Assembly: GCA_045658165.1 (NCBI GenBank)
Contig: JAZOUN010000140.1
Coordinates: forward strand, 1-5,055
Reading direction: 5' to 3'
DNA length: 5,055 nucleotides
From: UBA1081 sp045658165
Lineage (GTDB): Bacteria > Bacillota > Clostridia > Oscillospirales > Acutalibacteraceae
The position numbers were made by a program, and so were the translations under genes. The notes beneath the pieces are model-generated. The model searched no databases and was not told the origin of the DNA. It saw only the letters and a list, made by a program, of their open reading frames with translations. Below, one piece after another: positions 1 through 5,028 of this stretch. Numbering within the stretch: the first letter of the stretch is position 1; each line of letters opens with the position of its first letter.

Positions 1-213
1 CTCGAACATTGTTTTATAATCTGAATAACCGTGAACCTCATATTCACCGTTGTTTCTTTCTTTTACTGATTTGATACCGTTGTCGATTCTTTCTTCAACA
101 AGGTCGCATACTGCGGGGACAATTACTCCGGGAACGCTCATGAGCATTTCCATCATGCCTTTGCCTCTGCCGCCCATACCGATGCAACCGATTCTGCAAG
201 TTTTCTGTTCCAT
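1..213 (-). CDS. Gfo/Idh/MocA-type NAD(P)-dependent oxidoreductase, N-terminal part (runs off the window)
   Basis: Only the first 71 codons are present; the gene continues past base 1. The product begins MEQKTCRIGCIGMGGRGKGM. The GCIGMGGRG stretch (residues 9-17) is a glycine-rich dinucleotide-binding turn after a beta strand, and AVCDLVEERI (about residues 34-43) fits the second Rossmann strand, with the acid D37 placed to touch the adenosine ribose. This pattern is typical of the Gfo/Idh/MocA family, which oxidises or reduces hydroxyl groups on sugars and cyclitols with NAD(P). The substrate cannot be told from this fragment. It is the fourth gene of the operon and starts 10 bases after the TIM barrel gene. 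Pairing of such an oxidoreductase with a xylose-isomerase-like TIM barrel is common in inositol and keto-sugar catabolism. Family assignment is fairly sure; specific function is unknown. Confidence 0.85.
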   Translation of the reverse strand, partial: MEQKTCRIGCIGMGGRGKGMMEMLMSVPGVIVPAVCDLVEERIDNGIKSVKERNNGEYEVHGYSDYKTMFE

Positions 214-218
214 TATTT

Positions 219-226
219 TCTCCTTA
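219..226 (-). promoter_or_regulatory. Shine-Dalgarno overlapping the stop codon of the TIM barrel gene
   Basis: On the minus strand the sequence TAAGGAGA contains both the TAA stop of the isomerase-like gene (226-224) and the ribosome site for the oxidoreductase, with 5 bases between it and the ATG at 213-211. It fixes the oxidoreductase start and suggests that a terminating ribosome can influence initiation of the next gene. Confidence 0.85.
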
Positions 227-1051
227 CCAGCCGAGTTTTTTAAGATATTCAATGCTCATTTTTACAGCATTGAGAGGAGTGTTACCCTTGTCGGGTGAAT
301 CCTGTTCAACAACAACCCACTTTGCACCTGCTTTTTCAGCAGATTCAAGAATTGCGGGGAAGTCCTGAACACCGTAGCCTACGGGCTTGAAGCTGAAATC
401 ATCTTCTGATGCACTTTCTGTGTCATCTTCGATGCCGATGAGTTCATAGAGTTTCTGAGGCTTGTCTTTGCCCTTCATAACGAAGTCCTTAAGATGAACA
501 ACGGGTGCTCTGCCTGTGTACTTGAGAATGTATTCTGCAGGAACTTCGCCGCCTACGTTTACCCAGCAGGTGTCAAGTTCTGTCTGAAGAAGGTCTGCGG
601 GAACTGTATTGTAAAGCACGTCAAGACCGTATTCACCGTTTATTTTAACGAATTCAAAATCGTGGTTGTGATAAAGGAGCATAAGTCCCATTTCTTTTGC
701 AGCAGCACCGATTTCCTTGATAGCTGCAACTGTTTCGTCCCACTTTTCTGCACCGGGGCGTCTTTCTTCTGTAATATAGGGAACTGCAACATATTTACAG
801 CCGATTGTCTTGTAAGCTTCAAGAGTGCCCTTTGCATCTTCTATCATATCATCAAGGGGTACGTGAGCTGAAACGGGTATAAGACCGATTTTGTTACAGT
901 AATCTCTGATTTTTTCGGGTTCATTGCCGAAAAGACCTGCAAATTCAACACCGTCGTATCCCATATCTTTGATTTTTTTAAGAGTGCCGAAAAAGTCCTT
1001 TTCTGCTTCGTCTCTTACTGAATAAAACTGAACTGCAATAGGTAATGACAT
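224..1051 (-). CDS. Sugar phosphate isomerase/epimerase-like TIM barrel protein (AP endonuclease 2 / xylose isomerase-like fold)
   Basis: This is a complete 275-residue product, a normal length for the family. It starts MSLPIAVQFYSVRDE, the usual first strand with a conserved Q-x-Y/W-S-x-R (Q8 to R13). GYDGVEFAGLFG (31-42), a conserved SAH (61-63), YHNHDFEF (127-134), ELDTCW (158-163), VHLKD (185-189), the PVGYGVQDFP segment (223-232) and VVVEQD (246-251) follow in the order expected of a divalent-metal TIM barrel. By family analogy likely metal or catalytic residues are H128/H130, E158 or D160, H186 and E249. Family members include inosose dehydratases, epimerases and keto-sugar lyases acting in the cytosol; no signal peptide is seen. 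The Gfo/Idh/MocA gene downstream suggests the two act on one sugar or cyclitol. One speculative alternative is the DgpA/DgpC type of glycoside cleavage. Exact reaction unknown. Confidence 0.87.
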   Translation of the reverse strand: MSLPIAVQFYSVRDEAEKDFFGTLKKIKDMGYDGVEFAGLFGNEPEKIRDYCNKIGLIPVSAHVPLDDMIEDAKGTLEAYKTIGCKYVAVPYITEERRPGAEKWDETVAAIKEIGAAAKEMGLMLLYHNHDFEFVKINGEYGLDVLYNTVPADLLQTELDTCWVNVGGEVPAEYILKYTGRAPVVHLKDFVMKGKDKPQKLYELIGIEDDTESASEDDFSFKPVGYGVQDFPAILESAEKAGAKWVVVEQDSPDKGNTPLNAVKMSIEYLKKLGW

Positions 1052-1058
1052 ATGTATT

Positions 1059-1066
1059 CTCCTTTA
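1059..1066 (-). promoter_or_regulatory. Shine-Dalgarno overlapping the stop codon of the antiporter gene
   Basis: TAAAGGAG on the minus strand combines the antiporter stop codon (1066-1064) with the ribosome site of the TIM barrel gene, 7 bases before its ATG at 1051-1049. Spacing is ideal and supports the chosen start and co-transcription. Confidence 0.85.
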
Positions 1067-2257
1067 TGCTTTTTTTGCTTTTTTTATTTTTGTGGGTTCG
1101 ATTTCGCCTGCTTTTGTCAGGGCAACTTTTGTAATAAGAGGACCTGTAAGCTCATAGATAAGTGTTGCACCGAGTATAACTGCACGGATCTGCTCACCGT
1201 ATGCGGGGAGTATTGTTATTGCCAGCTGGCTCATTGCAATTGCAACACCTGCCTGAGGAATAAGGGTGAAACCGAGGAATTTTATTACCTGTTTGTCTGC
1301 TTTTATTATAGCAGAACCTGCTGTTGCTCCGAGGCATTTGCCGAGAGTTCTTGCAACAAGATAAATTATACCGATAACTCCGATCTGGGGCAGAATTTCA
1401 AGATTGAGTTCCGCACCGGAAATAACGAAGAACAACAGGAAAAGGGGAGGTGTCCAACGATCGCAGACGTCGAGCATTTTGTTGCTTTCCTTTGAGAAGT
1501 TTACCATGATTGCACTGTTCATCATACAGACAAGAAGTGAAGAAAGTTCGAACTTGTCTGCAAGAGAAACGCAAAGGAAAATGGAGCACACGATAACTGC
1601 GATTCTGTTAGCTCTTGATTTGAAAGCTTTTGAACACAATGCAACGCCAAAGCCGACAGCTGCACCGAGAAGTAAAGAAAATCCTATTTCCCTTAAGGGA
1701 TCAAGAATCATTTCGAGAACTGAAAGAGAAGTTCCGTTTGCTATAACAGACGCGATTGATGTCATTATTGAAAACAGAACTATACATATTGCATCGTCCA
1801 TTGCAACAACGGGAAGAAGCATGTTTGTAACGGGACCCTTTGCCTTGTACTGACGGGCAACGAGAAGAGTTGTTGCGGGAGCTGTTGCCGCAGCAATTGC
1901 ACCAAGTGACAACGCAAGAGGTAAATCGAAACCGAAAAGCATAAGTGCCAGTGTAACGAGAAGAGAAGCTGTAAGAGCCTCAAAGAATGTAATTACAAGC
2001 ACTTTACCGCCGATTGCTTTGATGTCTGCAATTCTGAAAGATCCGCCTATTGAAAAGGCAATAAAGCCAAGGGCAACGTTTGTAATAAGCCCCATTTCTT
2101 CAACGGCAACCTCGGGCACAATGTTAAGTACGTAAGGTCCGATAACAAGACCTGCCACAAGGTACCCTGTAACATTGGGCAATCCGAATTTTTTCACGAT
2201 ACGGTTGAAAACAAGTCCCACCGACATCGCAATTCCTAAATAAAGTAATATTTCCAT
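1064..2257 (-). CDS. CPA2-type cation:proton antiporter (Na+/H+ or K+/H+ exchanger)
   Basis: This 397-residue integral membrane protein has about 12 hydrophobic segments along its whole length. Family marks in order are: GLPNVTGYLVAGLVIGP (25-41), the conserved first-helix region; TAPATT (125-130), the unwound helix of the transport domain; MDDAICI (153-159), with the acid pair D154-D155 that binds the exchanged ion in CPA2 proteins; a VARTLGK segment (301-307) with R303 and K307; and IPQAGVAIAMS (333-343). The protein ends in a short lysine-rich tail (about 389-397). No cytosolic RCK/TrkA_N or other regulatory domain is fused, which fits control by the separate PII-like protein encoded just upstream. 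Its start overlaps that gene's stop by one base (TAATG). The nearest purine-rich site (GGAAGGAA, 2278-2271) is 13 bases away, too far to be ideal, so translation is probably coupled. The paired acids are usually associated with electrogenic exchange, but ion and stoichiometry cannot be read from sequence. Confidence 0.92.
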   Translation of the reverse strand: MEILLYLGIAMSVGLVFNRIVKKFGLPNVTGYLVAGLVIGPYVLNIVPEVAVEEMGLITNVALGFIAFSIGGSFRIADIKAIGGKVLVITFFEALTASLLVTLALMLFGFDLPLALSLGAIAAATAPATTLLVARQYKAKGPVTNMLLPVVAMDDAICIVLFSIMTSIASVIANGTSLSVLEMILDPLREIGFSLLLGAAVGFGVALCSKAFKSRANRIAVIVCSIFLCVSLADKFELSSLLVCMMNSAIMVNFSKESNKMLDVCDRWTPPLFLLFFVISGAELNLEILPQIGVIGIIYLVARTLGKCLGATAGSAIIKADKQVIKFLGFTLIPQAGVAIAMSQLAITILPAYGEQIRAVILGATLIYELTGPLITKVALTKAGEIEPTKIKKAKKA

Positions 2258-2259
2258 TA
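2255..2259 (-). promoter_or_regulatory. TAATG stop/start overlap (translational coupling)
   Basis: The TAA of the PII-like gene (2259-2257) and the ATG of the antiporter (2257-2255) share one base. With the only plausible ribosome site 13 bases from the ATG, re-initiation by the same ribosome is the likely route of antiporter translation, tying the amounts of the two proteins together. Confidence 0.75.
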
Positions 2260-2601
2260 TGAATTTGTAATTCCTTCCACACTTGAAACGGGGATTGTGA
2301 ATATGATACCCGTGTTCGGATTTTTAATGCCGCCAACCTCTTTATCGATAAGTTTTTTTGCCTTTTCGATATGGTCGTCGTTAAGAACGGCAAACATCAT
2401 TTTAGACTCTTTTCTTGACTGACCGAGAATGTAGCGCAGTGAACCGAAAATGGGTGGCGGTTCAACATTTGACTGGTCAATAACATTGAGTGCGCCTTCG
2501 CAGTTGATAACGGTGGGATCACCGAGACCTGCTCCGACCATGCCTGACACTATGCGAGGCATACATTCTGTCTTTGTGAGAATAAGTACAAGAAGCTGCA
2601 T
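2257..2601 (-). CDS. PII-like small regulatory protein, partner of the antiporter
   Basis: This 114-residue cytosolic protein has the length and order of elements of the PII (GlnB/GlnK) superfamily. A first strand MQLLVLILTKTE (1-12) is followed by a helix; VINCEGALNV (31-40) leads into a probable T-loop (about 36-56, with a PPPIFGS stretch at 48-54); SKMMFAVLND (66-75) is the third strand; a second helix follows (76-88); and NPNTGIIFTIPV (94-105) is the last strand, corresponding to the GDGKIFVxPV end of true PII. It lacks the exact GDGKIF motif and a recognisable uridylylation-site T-loop, so it is not a classical GlnB/GlnK. PII-like proteins form trimers that sense nucleotides or small metabolites and often regulate a neighbouring transporter. 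Here the partner is inferred to be the antiporter, whose ATG overlaps this stop codon. The start is supported by AGAGGGG at about 2613-2607. The ligand is unknown. Confidence 0.8.
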   Translation of the reverse strand: MQLLVLILTKTECMPRIVSGMVGAGLGDPTVINCEGALNVIDQSNVEPPPIFGSLRYILGQSRKESKMMFAVLNDDHIEKAKKLIDKEVGGIKNPNTGIIFTIPVSSVEGITNS

Positions 2602-2635
2602 ACAAACCCCTCTTTTAACATTTTTTCATCTTACA

Positions 2636-2664
2636 ATTATACTACACCATGCCAAAGTAATCAA
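2636..2664 (-). promoter_or_regulatory. Sigma-A-type promoter of the four-gene operon
   Basis: On the minus strand, -35 TTGATT (2664-2659) and a perfect -10 TATAAT (2641-2636) are separated by exactly 17 bases. Transcription should start near 2630, giving a leader of about 30 bases before the PII-like ATG. It lies directly after the LOG terminator. No operator palindrome or riboswitch fits in the short leader. Confidence 0.85.
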
Positions 2665-2670
2665 TATATA

Positions 2671-2702
2671 AAAAGAAAAAATCGCAGATATTTCACTGCG
2701 AT
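2671..2702 (-). terminator. Rho-independent terminator of the LOG gene
   Basis: Stem ATCGCAG (2702-2696) and CTGCGAT (2687-2681) with an 8-base loop is followed on the minus strand by TTTTTCTTTT (2680-2671). It lies 33 bases after the LOG stop and just before the operon promoter, separating the two transcription units. Confidence 0.88.
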
Positions 2703-2740
2703 AAACAATAATTTGTCGGGAGTTTCCCGATAAGTTATTG
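2702..2740. repeat. Palindrome at the LOG stop codon, related to the ends of the 3337-3538 repeat element
   Basis: The arms CAATAATTTGTCGGGA (2706-2721) and TCCCGATAAGTTATTG (2725-2740) pair over 16 positions around a GTT loop. In + strand RNA every pair is possible with two G-U wobbles; in minus strand RNA there are two mismatches. The stem covers the last LOG codons and its TAA (2737-2735). Bases 2702-2721 (TAAACAATAATTTGTCGGGA) are an exact inverted copy of 3519-3538, the right end of the repeat element. It may be a remnant or a solo end of the same repeat family, or an mRNA 3'-end stem next to the terminator. Confidence 0.7.
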
Positions 2741-3316
2741 CTGTATATTCCTGAGTTTTACAATATTATCTTCTGCCGGGATGTAGTTTTCGATGTAATT
2801 TATAATATCATCCGTATTGTCGGAAAAGAAGCAAAGGTCAATTGTAGCCTGAGGCATAAAACCGCCCTTTACGCAGTTTTCGAGCATTGCACGCAGAGGT
2901 TCAAAATAGCCGTTTATGTTGAAGAGAACAAGAGGTTTTCTGCTCTGACCGAGCTGTTTGAGGGTAATAATTTCAAAAAACTCCTCATAAGTACCGATAC
3001 CGCCGGGAGTAGTGATGAATGCCTCGGCTCTGTCGTCCATAATCTGTTTTCTCTGGCGCATTGTGTCGGTTTTTATCATTTCATCGCAGTGTTCAAAAAG
3101 TATTCCGTCAACTTTGAAGAATTTCGGAACAACACCTACGATTTTTGCTTTTTCTGAATAAAATCCTCTTGCAGCAGCACCCATAAGACCGTTTGCACCG
3201 GCACCGAAAACAAGTGAATGTCCTCTTTTTGCAAGAGCTTTTGCAAGTTCTTCTGTTTTTTCTATATATGTTCTGGCAATTTCGTTACTTGCAGAACCGT
3301 AAATGCAGATGTTCAT
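2735..3316 (-). CDS. LOG-family protein (TIGR00730 Rossmann-fold, nucleoside 5'-monophosphate phosphoribohydrolase type)
   Basis: This is a complete 193-residue product, the usual length of the family. It opens with MNICIYGSAS, a Rossmann first strand. GAGANGLMGA (38-47) is the glycine-rich phosphate-binding turn, MRQRKQIM (86-93) carries the conserved R87 and K90, and PGGIGTYEEFFE (104-115) is the diagnostic PGGxGTxxE motif with the catalytic glutamate. LOG proteins cleave the N-glycosidic bond of nucleoside 5'-monophosphates to release a base and ribose 5-phosphate. In plants and some bacteria this activates cytokinins; in most bacteria the natural substrate (AMP or modified purine nucleotides) is unclear. 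The start is supported by AAGGGTGA at 3328-3321. No strong promoter was found in the 219 bases upstream, so it may be read through from the HAD gene across the repeat element, or start from a weak promoter within it. It ends at the terminator at 2702-2671. Confidence 0.93.
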   Translation of the reverse strand: MNICIYGSASNEIARTYIEKTEELAKALAKRGHSLVFGAGANGLMGAAARGFYSEKAKIVGVVPKFFKVDGILFEHCDEMIKTDTMRQRKQIMDDRAEAFITTPGGIGTYEEFFEIITLKQLGQSRKPLVLFNINGYFEPLRAMLENCVKGGFMPQATIDLCFFSDNTDDIINYIENYIPAEDNIVKLRNIQQ

Positions 3317-3336
3317 AAAATCACCCTTTTAATTGA

Positions 3337-3538
3337 TAAATCAGAATTTGTCGAGGTCCCCTCGACAAATTAATGAATAATTAGTAATGATTAATGAGTA
3401 ATGATGGAAAGGGCTACGCCCTTTAACCCATTATATAGAGCGAAGCGGAACATAAGTCGCTTGCGACTTCCGACATTGCTCATTGCTCACTACTCATTAT
3501 TCATTTTTGTCAGCTTCATCCCGACAAATTATTGTTTA
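3337..3538. repeat. MITE-like intergenic repeat element with nested inverted repeats
   Basis: This fills nearly all of the gap between the LOG and HAD genes and codes for nothing convincing. The outer ends are inverted: TAAATCAGAATTTGTCG (3337-3353) against TAAACAATAATTTGTCG (reverse strand of 3538-3522), 14 of 17 matching. The left end is a perfect 12-base-pair hairpin with a TCC loop (3345-3371). The right end is a weaker hairpin (6 pairs, 3506-3511 with 3523-3528). Inside lie AT-rich arms, 3372-3403 and 3474-3505, inverted copies with 27 of 32 matching and no gap. The centre has two smaller hairpins, AAAGGGC-TAC-GCCCTTT (3408-3424) and AAGTCGCTTGCGACTT (3454-3469). TA stands at both extreme ends, which could be a target duplication as in other bacterial MITEs, but this is weak. 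The right end overlaps the HAD stop codon. No transposase is present. Confidence 0.75.
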
Positions 3539-4174
3539 CACATCAAGTTCACTGTAATTGTTTATATACACATCAACAAGGCTTTTCAGTTCATCCTGCT
3601 GAGGTTCACTCTTGTCATAGATTCCCACTACTTTATAGCCGTTATTTTTAGCTGTTGTTGCGGCATAGAGTGCGTCTTCAAAAATCCATGTTGTTTCTTT
3701 GTCTGTGCCGAGTCTTTCAAGCACCACGTCGTAGACCTTGGACTGAGTTTTTGCGGCACCAACGGTGTAAGTTGAGCATATTTCCGAAAAGTAGTGAAGC
3801 ATGCCGAACTTTTCAAGCACAGCTTCAAGTGCAGGTTCACCCGTAGCGGTGGCAATACCCATTTTAATGCCCTTTGCCTTGAGTTTTTCAAGGAATTCAA
3901 TAATATCATTCTTCGGTTTTGTGTCTGCAAGGTACATTTCTTTTATCATTTCAAAAAACTTTGCATAAAGTTCTTCTTTTGTTTCTTTAAGGCTGAATCT
4001 TTCCTTTGCAAGGTTTATTGATTCCATAAGGTAAAGCCCCTGAAATGCTTCTTCGTCTTCTTTTGTGAGGCTGAGACCCATTCTTTCAAAGAATTTATAT
4101 CTTACGCCTTTCCATACATGCATAGAGTCGAAAACCGTACCGTCAAAATCAAAAATTGCACCTGTAATTTCCAT
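3536..4174 (-). CDS. HAD-superfamily hydrolase, beta-phosphoglucomutase/phosphatase-like (subfamily IA)
   Basis: This is a complete 212-residue cytosolic protein with all four HAD motifs. Motif I is FDFDGTVFDS (8-17) with nucleophile D9 and acid/base D11; motif II is ATATG (108-112) with T109; motif III is most likely K146 (in KTQSKVYD); motif IV is FEDA (165-168) with E166 and D167 for magnesium. An alpha-helical cap of about residues 18-85 follows motif I, the C1 cap of the beta-phosphoglucomutase, phosphoglycolate phosphatase and sugar phosphatase group. Such enzymes hydrolyse or transfer phosphate on small sugar phosphates; the substrate is not fixed by sequence. The start is backed by CAGGAGAG (4188-4181) and by the promoter at 4238-4210. 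The stop codon lies in the end of the repeat element, but the C-terminus (VYINNYSELDV) looks natural, so no truncation is inferred. No U-rich terminator follows it. Confidence 0.93.
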   Translation of the reverse strand: MEITGAIFDFDGTVFDSMHVWKGVRYKFFERMGLSLTKEDEEAFQGLYLMESINLAKERFSLKETKEELYAKFFEMIKEMYLADTKPKNDIIEFLEKLKAKGIKMGIATATGEPALEAVLEKFGMLHYFSEICSTYTVGAAKTQSKVYDVVLERLGTDKETTWIFEDALYAATTAKNNGYKVVGIYDKSEPQQDELKSLVDVYINNYSELDV

Positions 4175-4209
4175 TTTTTTCTCTCCTGAATTTATATCAA
4201 TACATATAT

Positions 4210-4238
4210 ATTATATACAAAAAATAAACGGAATGCAA
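4210..4238 (-). promoter_or_regulatory. Sigma-A-type promoter of the HAD gene
   Basis: On the minus strand, -35 TTGCAT (4238-4233) and -10 TATAAT (4215-4210) have a 17-base spacer. The start point should be near 4203, leaving a leader of about 30 bases. The -35 box lies in the stem and loop of the upstream gene's terminator. Confidence 0.82.
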
Positions 4239-4252
4239 CACGCACTCCGCTT
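4220..4252 (-). terminator. Rho-independent terminator of the dockerin-like gene
   Basis: The minus-strand stem AAGCGGAGTGC (4252-4242) pairs with GCATTCCGTTT (4236-4226) around a GTGTT loop, 11 pairs including two G-U wobbles, and runs into TTTATTTTTTG (4228-4218). It lies 20 bases after the stop codon. In + strand RNA the wobbles become mismatches, so it acts for the minus strand only. Confidence 0.85.
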
Positions 4253-4272
4253 AAAATTTTTATGTTTTATTG

Positions 4273-5028
4273 TTAACGGGCAAAATCATTCCAATCGCTT
4301 GTACTGCTGAAAGTAATTGAAGATTCGGGAACTAAGCCTGATGCTGTTCTGAGGGCAAGACGTGCATCGGCTGATGTGATTGAACCGTCAAAATTCATGT
4401 CTGCGCAAAAATAAAACATTTTTGCACTGTCTTTGCTTACTGTTTCAAGATTTGCGGCAAAGCGTAACAGGAATCTTGCATCTGATGCTGTAACGTCTGA
4501 GTCGCCCGTAACATTGCCCATTGTCAATCTGCCTTCTAAATTGGTCATAATTATATCGGCAGGGAAGAATGCTTTGAAAATTGCTGCAACGCTTTCGTTT
4601 TTAAGAAGTTCGTCAGCATCGGCTTTTGTCAGTTTTACAACCGTAAAAGGTGTTGTGTCTCCTATGAACAGGATATCAGCATCGTCAATAACAGTTGAAA
4701 CAACGGATTCGTTATACTCTTTATAATCTGTGATTTCTTCATCTTTAAGAATGACTGTGGCATAAATATAGTTATTGTCGTTCAGAACGGAAAGAGTATC
4801 TTCAGTCATACCGTTTAAAGAGTAATCTTTCAGATTCGCGTATTCAGCTTCAAAAATTTCGTTGTAATAAAGCTTATAATATTCGTTGTGTATCAACGAT
4901 GTTGGTTTTCCGTCAATACCCGGCATAAAAGAGTACGACGCATCAGCAAGCGAATTTTGTGCAAAGACCGTTGCCGCTGATGTGAAAACCAGAAGTGCAG
5001 AAACTAAAAAGCAAATAATTTTTTTCAT
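4273..5028 (-). CDS. Secreted protein with C-terminal dockerin type I-like domain
   Basis: This is a complete 251-residue product. Residues 1-23 form a classic signal peptide: KK, a hydrophobic core, and VFA before Q24 as the likely cleavage site. Residues about 170-233 carry two dockerin-like repeats. The second, DMNFDGSITSAD (210-221) followed by ARLALR, is a complete D-x-N-x-D-G-x-I-x-x-x-D calcium loop. The first, NVTGDSDVTASD (172-183) then ARFLLR, keeps the helix but has N and T in place of the first acids. Residues about 87-152 include a stretch ending FTVVKLTKADADELLKNESV (128-147) that resembles propeptide-inhibitor (I9) folds of subtilisin-like proteases; this is a pattern impression, not proof. 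No catalytic domain is recognised. Dockerins bind cohesins on scaffoldins or the cell surface. The start is supported by AAAGGAGA at 5043-5036. Its promoter lies beyond the window. Confidence 0.82.
   Translation of the reverse strand: MKKIICFLVSALLVFTSAATVFAQNSLADASYSFMPGIDGKPTSLIHNEYYKLYYNEIFEAEYANLKDYSLNGMTEDTLSVLNDNNYIYATVILKDEEITDYKEYNESVVSTVIDDADILFIGDTTPFTVVKLTKADADELLKNESVAAIFKAFFPADIIMTNLEGRLTMGNVTGDSDVTASDARFLLRFAANLETVSKDSAKMFYFCADMNFDGSITSADARLALRTASGLVPESSITFSSTSDWNDFAR

Noticed and set aside
494..871. A 125-codon open frame on the + strand inside the TIM barrel gene
   Set aside because: It is cysteine- and phenylalanine-rich with no family resemblance, and lies wholly antisense to a well-supported gene; the same applies to the + strand frames at 50-298, 1052-1495, 1404-1853, 2738-3157 and 4433-4726.
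2615..2629. A tiny leader frame (ATG AAA AAA TGT TAA) before the PII-like gene on the minus strand
   Set aside because: Four codons at the predicted transcript start with no ribosome site; most likely chance in an A-rich leader.
2601..2664. A riboswitch or T-box ahead of the operon
   Set aside because: The leader between the predicted start site and the ATG is about 30 bases, too short for such a structure.
3345..3371. The perfect 12-bp hairpin as a terminator
   Set aside because: No U-run follows the stem on either strand, and its sequence is explained by the ends of the repeat element.
3331..3400. A promoter for LOG in the repeat arm
   Set aside because: Several AT-rich hexamers resemble -10 boxes, but none has a matching -35 at proper spacing.
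3454..3469. A CRISPR-like or operator palindrome (AAGTCGCTTGCGACTT)
   Set aside because: It occurs once, inside the larger repeat, with no spaced repetition and no nearby regulator gene.
3401..3775. A 124-codon + strand frame starting in the repeat element
   Set aside because: It begins in the AT-rich repeat arm and continues antisense into the HAD gene; no ribosome site of note and no recognisable protein.
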